Positions 17,601 to 25,471 of a stretch of 64,000 bases of DNA are shown here, piece after piece. The translations under genes were made by a program, and so were the position numbers. Origin of the DNA: Flavobacterium sp. YJ01 (GTDB lineage: Bacteria > Bacteroidota > Bacteroidia > Flavobacteriales > Flavobacteriaceae); NCBI RefSeq assembly GCF_029320955.1, contig NZ_CP119757.1:5208001-5272000 (forward strand), read 5' to 3'. The notes below the pieces were generated by a model. It saw only the letters and a program-made list of their open reading frames with translations. It had not been told where the DNA came from and did no database searches. Position 1 is the first letter of the stretch. Each line of letters starts with the position of its first letter.

Positions 17601-20600
17601 GTGTTAGACAGTATAATTAAATTCAGTATTAAGAACAAAATCATTATTGGCTTAATGACTTTGGTCCTTATCATATGGGGCGCATGGAGCGCTACAAAAC
17701 TGCCCATAGATGCCGTACCTGACATCACTAACAATCAGGTTCAGATTTTTACCAGCTGCCCTACGCTTGCCGGGCAGGAAGTGGAACAGCTGGTGACATT
17801 TCCGATAGAGCAGAGCATTGCAACTGTTCCAAAAATTCAGGAAATCAGAAGCATATCAAGATTCGGGCTTTCTGTTATCACAGTTGTGTTCGATGAAGAA
17901 ACGAATATCTATTTTGCCAGACAGCTTATCAATGAAAGGCTGAAGGAGGCTACCGACAGAATCCCGCAAGGGGTGGGAACTCCGGAAATGGCTCCTGTAA
18001 GTACGGGTCTTGGCGAGGTGTACCAGTACATTATCCACCCAAAGAAGGGCAGCAAGAATAAATACAATGCCAAAGACCTGCGCACCATGCAGGACTGGAT
18101 TGTGGCCAGACAGCTGTACGGGACCCCTGGAATCGCGGAAGTTAACAGTTTTGGAGGTGAATTAAAGCAGTATGAAGTTGCCGTGAACCCTGAAAGGCTT
18201 CGTGCAATGGGGGTTAGCATCCCCGATATCTTTACTGCGCTTCAAAAAAACAACCAAAATACGGGAGGCGCCTATATAGATAAAAAGCCTAATGCTTACT
18301 TCATCAGAGGAATAGGGCTGGTGACATCATTGGATGATGTTAAAAAGATTGTAGTGAAAAATACCGGAGCGGCGCCGATTTATGTAAGCGATGTTGCCGA
18401 GGTTAGATTTGGAAAAGCGGTCAGATATGGGGCCTTGACCTATAATGGCGAAGTTGATGCGGTGGGCGGTGTCGTAATGATGCTGAAAGGCGAGAACAGT
18501 AATGAGGTTGTAAAGCGCATCAAAGAAAAACTGCCGACCATCCAGAAATCCCTTCCTGACGATATTGTGATTGAACCGTACCTTGACCGTACAGACCTTG
18601 TCGGCCGTGCAATCAGCACAGTTGAAAAGAACCTGGTGGAAGGCGCACTTATCGTAATATTTGTGCTGGTATTATTTTTAGGAAATTTCCGCGCGGGGCT
18701 TATTGTTGCCTCAGCCATTCCTCTTGCAATGCTGTTTGCGCTTGGACTGATGAATGTATTTGGCGTAAGCGCCAATCTGATGTCTCTTGGGGCAATTGAC
18801 TTTGGCCTTATAGTGGATGGTGCGGTAATTGTGGTTGAGGCCACGCTCCATCATCTGGCCATGCGCAAGTCTCTCAATAATCTTACCCAGGATGAGATGG
18901 ATGAAGAGGTTTTCGATTCTGCCTCTAAAATCCGTACCAGTGCGGCCTTCGGTGAGATCATCATTTTAATTGTATATATCCCGATTCTGACCCTTGTGGG
19001 CGTTGAAGGGAAAATGTTCCGCCCTATGGCGCAGACGGTAGGATTTGCAATATTTGGAGCCTTAATTTTATCATTGACTTATATTCCGATGATGTGCGCG
19101 CTTTTCCTATCTAAGAAACCGCAGCATAAAGAGACGTTCAGCGATAGGATGATGAACAGAATCCAGAGCATTTATCAGCCTCTGCTTCAGAAGGTGATTG
19201 ATATCAAATATACTGTGGTTGGCGTTACGGGAGCCATATTCCTGGTTGCCGTCTTCTGCTTTACAAGAATGGGAGGAGAGTTTATCCCGCAGCTTCAGGA
19301 AGGCGATTACGCATTCCACTGCATACTGCCGCAGGGAAGCTCGCTGAACCAAAGCATCGAGACCTCGATGCAGGCCTCAAGAATTATCAAGCAGTTTGAC
19401 GAGGTGAAGATGGTTGTCGGCAAGACGGGAGCTGCCGAGGTGCCTACCGATCCAATGCCTCCGGAGGCCACCGATTTAATGGTTGTCCTTAAACCGCAGA
19501 AGGAATGGAAATCAGGCAGGAGCTATGCAGAGCTTGCAGATGCCATAATGGAAAAGCTTGAAGTCATTCCGGGGGTTTTCTTTGAAAAGAACCAGCCGAT
19601 CCAGATGCGTTTCAATGAGCTTATGACCGGTATCAGACAGGACGTTGCCGTGAAGATATTCGGTGAGAATTTAGATACGCTTTCCCAGTATGCCAACGAA
19701 GTTGGGCAGGTTATACAAAGCGTTCCGGGAGCAACCTCGCCGCAGATTGAAAGGGTTAGCGGCCTTCCGCAGATCAATATTGAATATGACAGGACCAGAA
19801 TTGCCAATTACGGGCTTACCATCGAGGATGTGAATGATGTTGTCAGCACTGCCTTTGCAGGAAAAAGCACGGGACAGGTATATGAAAACGAACGACGATT
19901 CGACCTTGTGGTGCGTCTTGACAGCATTCACCGAAGCAGCATAGACGATGTGAGCAATCTGATGATCCCAACCAATACCGGTGTTCAGGTGCCTTTATCC
20001 CAGGTAGCTAAAATCGACTATAAGCTGGGCCCTGCACAGATCAGCAGGGAAGCGGGAAAAAGAAGGATTGTAATCGGATTCAATGTTAAGGGCCGAGATG
20101 TGCAGAGTGTGGTGCAGGACATCCAGAAAAAGCTGTCTGAGAAGGTAAAACTGCCGCCAGGATACTATTTCACTTATGGAGGACAATTTGAGAACCTGCA
20201 GGCTGCAAGCGCAAGGCTTATGATTGCAGTGCCGGTTTCGCTGCTGCTGATTTTCGGACTGCTGTATTTCACATTCCGTTCCTTCAAGCAGGCTACGCTG
20301 ATCTTTACTGCAATACCTATGAGTGCCATAGGGGGCATATTTGCCCTAATGCTAAGGGGGATGCCTTTCAGCATCAGTGCCGGAATCGGATTTATAGCTC
20401 TATTTGGAGTTGCAGTGCTAAACGGTATCGTACTGATTGGAACATTTAACCAGCTTGAAAAAGAGGGGATGAGCAACATTTTTGAAAGGGTTAAAGAAGG
20501 AACCATTACAAGGCTGCGTCCCGTGCTTATGACTGCTATGGTGGCATCGCTGGGATTCCTGCCGATGGCTATCAGCAGCAGCGCCGGAGCGGAGGTGCAG

Positions 20601-21917
20601 AAGCCCCTTGCTACGGTTGTAATCGGAGGTCTTGTGACAGCTACGTTCCTGACTCTTTTCGTGCTGCCTTTACTCTATATTATTTTTAACACGAAGTTTG
20701 ACTTTAAAGGAAAATTTAAATTGAGAAATACAACTGCCATAGCTATATTGCTTATTGCGGGTCTAGGGTCTGCAAACGCGCAGCAGAGGATCCCAATTGA
20801 GAAGGCTGTCGAAACCGCCCTGCAGAGCAATCAGCAGCTGGACATCAATAAGTCTGAAATCCAGGCTGCCGGGCTCAACGCAAAAACGGCCATTGACATT
20901 CCTAAAACCGGTGTTTTTGCGGAGAATGAGGATTTGAGGCCGTCCGACAAAACAGGGATCTTGAAAATCGGTATCTCGCAGAGTTTTGCGTGGCCGGGAC
21001 TTTATGCCGCCAGAAAAAGCTATTTCAAAAACCAGCTGCAGTACAGCCAGCTAAATACGCTGCTTTTGAACGCTACAATCAAAAGGGATGTGCGCACGGC
21101 CTATTACAAGCTTTGGTACCTGCAGGACAAGCAGCAGCTGTACAAGCGTCTGGACAGCATCTATACGCAGCTTTCAAAAACTGCGGAAGTTCGCTTAAAG
21201 GCAGGTGATGTGGCACAGCTGGATAAGATTGCGGCAGAGGCCAAGCTTCAGGAGCTGAAAGCTTTTTCGGACCAGAACAAGAAGGACATGACCGTGCAGC
21301 AGCAGCAGCTGATGATGCTTATGAACCTGAATGAATGGCTGCTTCCCGTAGAAGCGCCGCTTGGCAAAGCCGAGGTTACATTATCGGAAAGCGGCGGACT
21401 GCATCCGCTTCTGACCCTTCAGGAGCAGAATGTGAAGATTGCATCATCAAACATTTCAGTAATCAGAAACAGCAATATGCCTGAACTGTCGGGAAGGGTA
21501 TTCAGCCAGAGGCTTTACGGGCTGGATGATCCGTACACGGGGTTTTCTGCCACTGCATCGTTCCCGCTTTTCGGAGCCGTATCGGCCCATAATAAGGTAA
21601 AAGCGGCAAAGGCTGAGAAAGAAGTGCAGGAAAAGAACCTTGCCTATCAGACCCAGCTTCTGGCGACCCAGAAGAATTCTTCTGTGGCGGAGATTGAAAA
21701 AAACCTTGCGCTGCTGAATTTCTATGAGACTTCAGGGCTTAAGCAGGCAGAAGACATTATCAAAGCCTCAACATTGAGCTACCGCTCGGGGGAGATTAGC
21801 TTTGCTGAGCTTGGACAGTTTCTGACCCAGGCCGTAGGCATCCGCCAGAATTATCTTGACGTATTGAACCAGTATAACCTTTCTGCGGTGCAGTTTGACT
21901 ATTTCAACAATAAATAA
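17601..21917 (+). CDS. czcA: CzcA-type RND heavy-metal pump fused to a TolC-like domain
   Basis: Start set at GTG 17601 (LDSIIKFSIKNKIIIGLM); the frame is open to an ATG at 17520, but that 27-residue leader is not family-like. About 1438 residues, far longer than a normal CzcA (about 1040). Residues to about 1040 form the pump: PIDAVPDITNNQVQIFTSCP, TM4 with the relay segment AIDFGLIVDGAVIVVEA, the second loop GIRQDVAVKIFGENLD and TM11-12 (RLRPVLMTAMVASLG). Then an internal signal-like segment (TAIAILLIAGLGSANAQQ) leads into a TolC-type domain of about 390 residues (KAVETALQSNQQLDINKSEI, SRVFSQRLYGLDDP-like turns). Cleavage after SANA would release an outer-membrane duct from the inner-membrane pump. 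The fusion is known in Bacteroidota. Neighbours suggest Zn, Co or Cd. Confidence 0.93.
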   Translation: MLDSIIKFSIKNKIIIGLMTLVLIIWGAWSATKLPIDAVPDITNNQVQIFTSCPTLAGQEVEQLVTFPIEQSIATVPKIQEIRSISRFGLSVITVVFDEETNIYFARQLINERLKEATDRIPQGVGTPEMAPVSTGLGEVYQYIIHPKKGSKNKYNAKDLRTMQDWIVARQLYGTPGIAEVNSFGGELKQYEVAVNPERLRAMGVSIPDIFTALQKNNQNTGGAYIDKKPNAYFIRGIGLVTSLDDVKKIVVKNTGAAPIYVSDVAEVRFGKAVRYGALTYNGEVDAVGGVVMMLKGENSNEVVKRIKEKLPTIQKSLPDDIVIEPYLDRTDLVGRAISTVEKNLVEGALIVIFVLVLFLGNFRAGLIVASAIPLAMLFALGLMNVFGVSANLMSLGAIDFGLIVDGAVIVVEATLHHLAMRKSLNNLTQDEMDEEVFDSASKIRTSAAFGEIIILIVYIPILTLVGVEGKMFRPMAQTVGFAIFGALILSLTYIPMMCALFLSKKPQHKETFSDRMMNRIQSIYQPLLQKVIDIKYTVVGVTGAIFLVAVFCFTRMGGEFIPQLQEGDYAFHCILPQGSSLNQSIETSMQASRIIKQFDEVKMVVGKTGAAEVPTDPMPPEATDLMVVLKPQKEWKSGRSYAELADAIMEKLEVIPGVFFEKNQPIQMRFNELMTGIRQDVAVKIFGENLDTLSQYANEVGQVIQSVPGATSPQIERVSGLPQINIEYDRTRIANYGLTIEDVNDVVSTAFAGKSTGQVYENERRFDLVVRLDSIHRSSIDDVSNLMIPTNTGVQVPLSQVAKIDYKLGPAQISREAGKRRIVIGFNVKGRDVQSVVQDIQKKLSEKVKLPPGYYFTYGGQFENLQAASARLMIAVPVSLLLIFGLLYFTFRSFKQATLIFTAIPMSAIGGIFALMLRGMPFSISAGIGFIALFGVAVLNGIVLIGTFNQLEKEGMSNIFERVKEGTITRLRPVLMTAMVASLGFLPMAISSSAGAEVQKPLATVVIGGLVTATFLTLFVLPLLYIIFNTKFDFKGKFKLRNTTAIAILLIAGLGSANAQQRIPIEKAVETALQSNQQLDINKSEIQAAGLNAKTAIDIPKTGVFAENEDLRPSDKTGILKIGISQSFAWPGLYAARKSYFKNQLQYSQLNTLLLNATIKRDVRTAYYKLWYLQDKQQLYKRLDSIYTQLSKTAEVRLKAGDVAQLDKIAAEAKLQELKAFSDQNKKDMTVQQQQLMMLMNLNEWLLPVEAPLGKAEVTLSESGGLHPLLTLQEQNVKIASSNISVIRNSNMPELSGRVFSQRLYGLDDPYTGFSATASFPLFGAVSAHNKVKAAKAEKEVQEKNLAYQTQLLATQKNSSVAEIEKNLALLNFYETSGLKQAEDIIKASTLSYRSGEISFAELGQFLTQAVGIRQNYLDVLNQYNLSAVQFDYFNNK

Positions 21918-21929
21918 ATAATATAACAG

Positions 21930-21959
21930 CCTGTGGGACAGGCAGAGCCTTCCCACAGG
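21930..21959 (+). promoter_or_regulatory. Intercistronic hairpin between pump and adaptor genes
   Basis: A perfect 9-bp inverted repeat, CCTGTGGGA at 21930-21938 and TCCCACAGG at 21951-21959, with a 12-nt loop. It follows the pump stop codon by 12 nt and precedes the adaptor start by 23 nt. There is no T-run, so it may adjust mRNA stability or the ratio of pump to adaptor, not end transcription. Confidence 0.5.
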
Positions 21960-21982
21960 ATAATTTTAAATATAGAGCATAG

Positions 21983-23272
21983 ATGAAACTCAAAATTCAA
22001 TTATTAATCGCGTCGGCTGCAATCTTCTCATTTGTAAGCTGCGGACAAAAAAGCAATGAAAGCGAAAACGCTGCCAAAACTGAAAATGCTGCGGGAGCGA
22101 AAGAAGAGGCGCATGGCGAGGAGGAAGCTGCTACAATTGCAGTGCTGACCCAGGACCAGATGAAATCGGTAGGGGTCCAGCTGGGCACTATCGAGAACAA
22201 GAACCTGACTGCAGCGATAAAAGTCAACGGCGCCTTAAGGGTTCCCAACAACAATAAAGCCAATGCCACATCACTTTATGGAGGGGTTATCAAAACCCTT
22301 AAAGTGCAGCTTGGCGACCAGGTCCGCAAGGGACAGGTGATTGCGACGATCGAGAATCCGCAGTTTGTGCAGCAGCAGGAGGAGTACATCACCATCAACA
22401 GCCGCATCACCAATGCCGAGCAGGAGCTGCAGCGCCAGAAAGATCTTCAGGCCGGAAATGCCGGAGCATTGAAGAACCTTCAGAGTGCCACAGCGGAAGT
22501 GAATGCGCTTCGCGCCCGCAAGGCATCGCTTGCCAAACAGATACAGCTAATGGGGATTAATCCGGCAGGAATTACTGCCTCAAATCTGCGAGCTGCGCTA
22601 ACGGTTACAAGCCCTGTAACCGGAACGGTGAGCGCCGAGTTTGCCAAGATCGGAAGCTATGTTGACGTATCCTCGCCTGTGGTGGAGATAGTGGACAATC
22701 AGCTGATCCATTTGGACCTTCAGGTTTTTGAAAAAGATCTTCCCAGCATAAAAGTGGGGCAGAGCGTCACTTTCACCCTTACCAACAATCCTGCGGCGAC
22801 TTATACAGCAAAGGTGTTCAATATAGGCTCCTCATTTGAGAACCAGAGCAAGAGCGTTGCGGTCCACTGTACAGTAACGGGCAATAAAACCGGACTAATC
22901 GACGGAATGAACATCACGGCGATGGTAGGCGTGGGAACGGCCCTTACGGCTGCGGTGCCTAATGATGCGATTGCTGAAGCGGACGGAAAATTCTACATTT
23001 TTGTAAAAACCGATAAGAAGCCTGAGGAGCATGAAGAGGCGGAAGGCGAGGAAGGCGCTGAAGCCGGTGAAAAGCACAGCCCTGAGGAGGAAAAGAGGAT
23101 TGCAGCGACAAGCATGAATTTTGAAAAAGTGGAGGTGACCAAAGGAGTTTCAGAAGTGGGCTATACAGCGGTTACACCCGTTAAGGATGTGCCTGCCGGA
23201 GCGCAGATTGTCACGAAAGGAACCTTTTTCGTAAATGCCAAACTGAGCAATTCGGGAGGCCACGAACATTAA
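21983..23272 (+). CDS. CzcB/CusB-type periplasmic adaptor (membrane fusion protein)
   Basis: 429 residues. The signal peptide ends in a lipobox (FSFVSCGQ), so it is a lipoprotein. A charged linker rich in Ala, Glu and His (AKEEAHGEEEA) is followed by the lipoyl half (GVIKTLKVQLGDQVRKGQVI), a helical hairpin (QQEEYITINSRITNAEQEL, RARKASLAKQI), the second lipoyl half (VTSPVTGTVSAEFAKIGSYV) and the beta-barrel domain. A His/Glu-rich insert near residues 345-370 (EEHEEAEGEEGAEAGEKHS) may bind metal. It joins the RND pump to the outer-membrane duct. It lies 65 nt after the pump gene in the same operon. Confidence 0.93.
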   Translation: MKLKIQLLIASAAIFSFVSCGQKSNESENAAKTENAAGAKEEAHGEEEAATIAVLTQDQMKSVGVQLGTIENKNLTAAIKVNGALRVPNNNKANATSLYGGVIKTLKVQLGDQVRKGQVIATIENPQFVQQQEEYITINSRITNAEQELQRQKDLQAGNAGALKNLQSATAEVNALRARKASLAKQIQLMGINPAGITASNLRAALTVTSPVTGTVSAEFAKIGSYVDVSSPVVEIVDNQLIHLDLQVFEKDLPSIKVGQSVTFTLTNNPAATYTAKVFNIGSSFENQSKSVAVHCTVTGNKTGLIDGMNITAMVGVGTALTAAVPNDAIAEADGKFYIFVKTDKKPEEHEEAEGEEGAEAGEKHSPEEEKRIAATSMNFEKVEVTKGVSEVGYTAVTPVKDVPAGAQIVTKGTFFVNAKLSNSGGHEH

Positions 23273-23285
23273 TATTTTGAAGGAT

Positions 23286-23396
23286 TTAATGCAGGTGACT
23301 GTTCGACAGTGTGTGTTTGCCTGTGATACCCCGGAGAATTTAGATCCGCCCCCTGGGTCTCTAATCGATGGTCTCGAATCGGTAAACCTGCATTAA
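23286..23396 (+). ncRNA. Structured intergenic element closed by an 11-bp helix
   Basis: TTAATGCAGGT (23286-23296) and ACCTGCATTAA (23386-23396) are exact reverse complements and enclose 89 nt. Inside is a second small hairpin (ACTGT at 23298-23302, ACAGT at 23306-23310). The element begins 13 nt after the adaptor gene and ends about 156 nt before the Fur-family gene. It has no T-run at its end, so a simple terminator is unlikely. It may be a cis-regulatory RNA, a small RNA or a mobile palindrome. I could not match it to a known riboswitch consensus. Confidence 0.5.
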
Positions 23397-23407
23397 TTTA
23401 AAAGACT

Positions 23408-23529
23408 GCCGGCAATTAAGGCTGATTATGAAGTATCTGCCTGCTAAAAAGTAGTTTCCGAATGCTGAAATTTAAAATAAGCTTCGTAAATTTACTATAA
23501 CTGCCTAACGGATAGGCCTTATTGCCGGT
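23408..23529 (+). ncRNA. Second long-range helix upstream of the Fur-family gene
   Basis: GCCGGCAATTAAGGC (23408-23422) pairs with GCCTTATTGCCGGT (23516-23529) with one bulged base. The end of the region also holds a 5-bp hairpin (GCCTA/TAGGC at 23503-23517). The helix is followed by a T-rich run at 23529-23538 and then the Fur-family start at 23553. A leader that can switch between a terminator and an open form is a possibility. With the preceding element it makes a 250-nt structured space between metal efflux and metal regulator genes. Confidence 0.4.
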
Positions 23530-23552
23530 TTTATTTTTAATGGAAAAGTCAT

Positions 23553-23969
23553 ATGAAGAAAACGACTGAAGAAGCCTTTAACAGCAAGAATATACGCCTG
23601 ACCACGATGCGTATCCTGATTTACGAATATATGGAGACGCTCACAGCGGCATTATCGCTTGCTGAAATCGAAAAGCATTTCCATAAGGCGGATAAGGTGA
23701 CGATCTACCGCACTCTGCAGACCTTTCTGGAAAAGGGGCTTGCGCATAAGATTCCCGACGAGAATGAGGCCAAATACAGGCTGAGCGCCGAATCCTGCGC
23801 TGAGGAGGACCATAATGACACCCACCTTCATTTTTACTGCAAAAAGTGCAGGCAGACCACCTGCCGTGAGGAGATCGCGCTTCCCAAAAGCCTTACCGAG
23901 AGCCTGCAGATTGATGAGATCCAGATTTTAGCTAAGGGAATCTGCGAAAAATGCCTAAAGAGCCAATAA
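23553..23969 (+). CDS. Fur-family metal-dependent regulator
   Basis: 138 residues. The N-terminus is a winged helix (RLTTMRILIYEYMETL, then HKADKVTIYRTLQTFLEKGL), ending with the Fur-type wing (AKYRLSAESC). The C-terminal dimerisation domain has HNDTHLHFYCKKC and GICEKC. These two CxxC pairs are the structural zinc site of Fur/Zur/PerR proteins, and the His-rich HLHF segment belongs to the sensing site. Its place between a CzcA-type efflux operon and a zinc-type P1B ATPase makes zinc the likely signal. It may control the flanking genes, but no Fur box was identified. Confidence 0.9.
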   Translation: MKKTTEEAFNSKNIRLTTMRILIYEYMETLTAALSLAEIEKHFHKADKVTIYRTLQTFLEKGLAHKIPDENEAKYRLSAESCAEEDHNDTHLHFYCKKCRQTTCREEIALPKSLTESLQIDEIQILAKGICEKCLKSQ

Positions 23970-24023
23970 CTGCAGAAATATAATGGAGAACCAAAGAATA
24001 TTGTAAAATTTTAAAGTTTAAAT

Positions 24024-24905
24024 ATGCTTCTAAACCGTAAAATATCAGTGCTTTACTTTGTGCGTGAAATCAGGGCTCAGATTATTCTGATTGTCCTATT
24101 CGCGGCTGCAATCGGGCTGCTGGATATGCTTCCCATATTTAAAAAAGTGGCGCTTCCGCTAAGCATTCCAGCCCTTGTGGGGACCGCGGTTTCACTGCTT
24201 CTCGCATTCAGGACGGCACAGTCCTATGAGAGATGGTGGGAAGCCAGAACCGTATGGGGTGCGATTGTCAATGATTCGCGCACCCTTATCAGGCAGGTAA
24301 TGCAGTTCGCGTCCAAGGAAAACAGCGACATATCGTCGCAGTTCGCAGAAAGGCAGATCATTTGGGTTTATGCCCTTGGCGAATCACTGCGCCGCCAGCC
24401 GTTCAGCCCGAAAGTGCAGGCCTACCTGAAATTCCATAATATTACTGCGGCCAATATACCAAATGCGCTGCTTGACCTGCATTCGCAGAATATTGCCGAG
24501 ATGGAGAGCAGAGGGATTATATCGGATTTCAAGACGGTGCAGCTCAATGAGACCATTTCGCGCCTGTGCGACCATATGGGGAAATGCGAGCGCATTAAAA
24601 ATACGGTCTTCCCCAAGTCCTACAGCCTGCTGGTGCACACTCTGATCTATGTTTTTGCGGCCATACTGCCTTTCGGGCTGGAGGATTCGCAGCTGATTGT
24701 GGAAGTGCTGATGACCATCCTGATTCCGCTGCTTTTCATTGCGATAGAAACCACTGCCATCATCATGCAGGATCCTTTTGAGAACACGCCCGTGGATACT
24801 CCGATGACCTCCCTGGCGCAGACCATTGAGATCAATCTTCTTGAAATGACAGGCGCGGCGGATATTCCGGTCAAGCCCAAGAATAACGAATATTTCGAAA
24901 TGTAA
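24024..24905 (+). CDS. Bestrophin-family (YneE/UPF0187) ion channel
   Basis: 293 residues. The pattern is that of bacterial bestrophins: a first membrane segment (QIILIVLFAAAIGLLDMLP), then a second with the signature LLLAFRTAQSYERWWEARTV, then WGAIVNDSRTLIRQ. Two more segments follow (LVHTLIYVFAAILPFGLED, MTILIPLLFIAIETTAIIMQ), with the conserved DPFENTPVDTPM tail. These form pentameric anion or cation channels in the inner membrane. The gene is 54 nt after the Fur-family gene and 29 nt before MgtC, so probably cotranscribed. A link to metal homeostasis is inferred from this arrangement only. Confidence 0.9.
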   Translation: MLLNRKISVLYFVREIRAQIILIVLFAAAIGLLDMLPIFKKVALPLSIPALVGTAVSLLLAFRTAQSYERWWEARTVWGAIVNDSRTLIRQVMQFASKENSDISSQFAERQIIWVYALGESLRRQPFSPKVQAYLKFHNITAANIPNALLDLHSQNIAEMESRGIISDFKTVQLNETISRLCDHMGKCERIKNTVFPKSYSLLVHTLIYVFAAILPFGLEDSQLIVEVLMTILIPLLFIAIETTAIIMQDPFENTPVDTPMTSLAQTIEINLLEMTGAADIPVKPKNNEYFEM

Positions 24906-24934
24906 GATAGTGCCAATCTAAAAATCAGCCTGCT

Positions 24935-25390
24935 ATGGATATCGAATTTGAGCTGCTGCTTTCCGCTAAACTGCTTCTTGCCGTTTTTCTTGGAGGGCTA
25001 TTAGGCCTGGAAAGGGAACGCGAACAGCAGAATTCCGGTGTGAGGACCTTTGCCTGCATCTGTGTGGCCTCGTGCCTGTTTGTTTCGATTTCGGCCCATC
25101 TGACCGCCGACAAATCCGCCATAGCCAGAATGCTGGCGGCCATTGCGACAGGACTCGGATTCATAGGCGCAGGACTGATTTTCAGAGACGAGAAAAATCT
25201 CCCCAAGGGACTGACCACTGCTTCAGGACTGTGGACGACTTCGGCAGTCGGCATGGCCATAGCCCTCAATATGTTTGTCCTGGCAGTGGCGGCGACACTT
25301 ATAATACTGCTTATTTTCACCATAAACCAGTTTGGCTGGTACAGAAGATTTGTGGACAGATTGATTAAGAGTAAAAAAAGGAACGGCTGA
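24935..25390 (+). CDS. MgtC/SapB-family membrane protein
   Basis: 151 residues with four membrane segments. The MgtC/SapB signature is clear: LLAVFLGGLLGLERER, then RTFACICVASCLFV, then ATGLGFIGAGLIFRDEKN, with KGLTTASGLWTTSAVGMAIA. It ends with a basic tail. It is the short form without a C-terminal ACT domain, which is common in Bacteroidota. Such proteins are linked to Mg2+ limitation and to regulation of F-ATPase in other bacteria; the role here is open. It follows the bestrophin gene by 29 nt. Confidence 0.9.
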   Translation: MDIEFELLLSAKLLLAVFLGGLLGLEREREQQNSGVRTFACICVASCLFVSISAHLTADKSAIARMLAAIATGLGFIGAGLIFRDEKNLPKGLTTASGLWTTSAVGMAIALNMFVLAVAATLIILLIFTINQFGWYRRFVDRLIKSKKRNG

Positions 25391-25471
25391 AAAATTGCCG
25401 GCCCTTTTATCGGAGCCTTTTCTTCAAGGGGATCGGCGCCGTATTTTTTAACCTTATAACATTAAAAGATT

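Noticed and set aside
23286..23396. tRNA or known riboswitch
   Set aside because: GAATC-like segments recall a T-loop, but no acceptor stem with CCA, no anticodon arm and no known riboswitch core could be traced.
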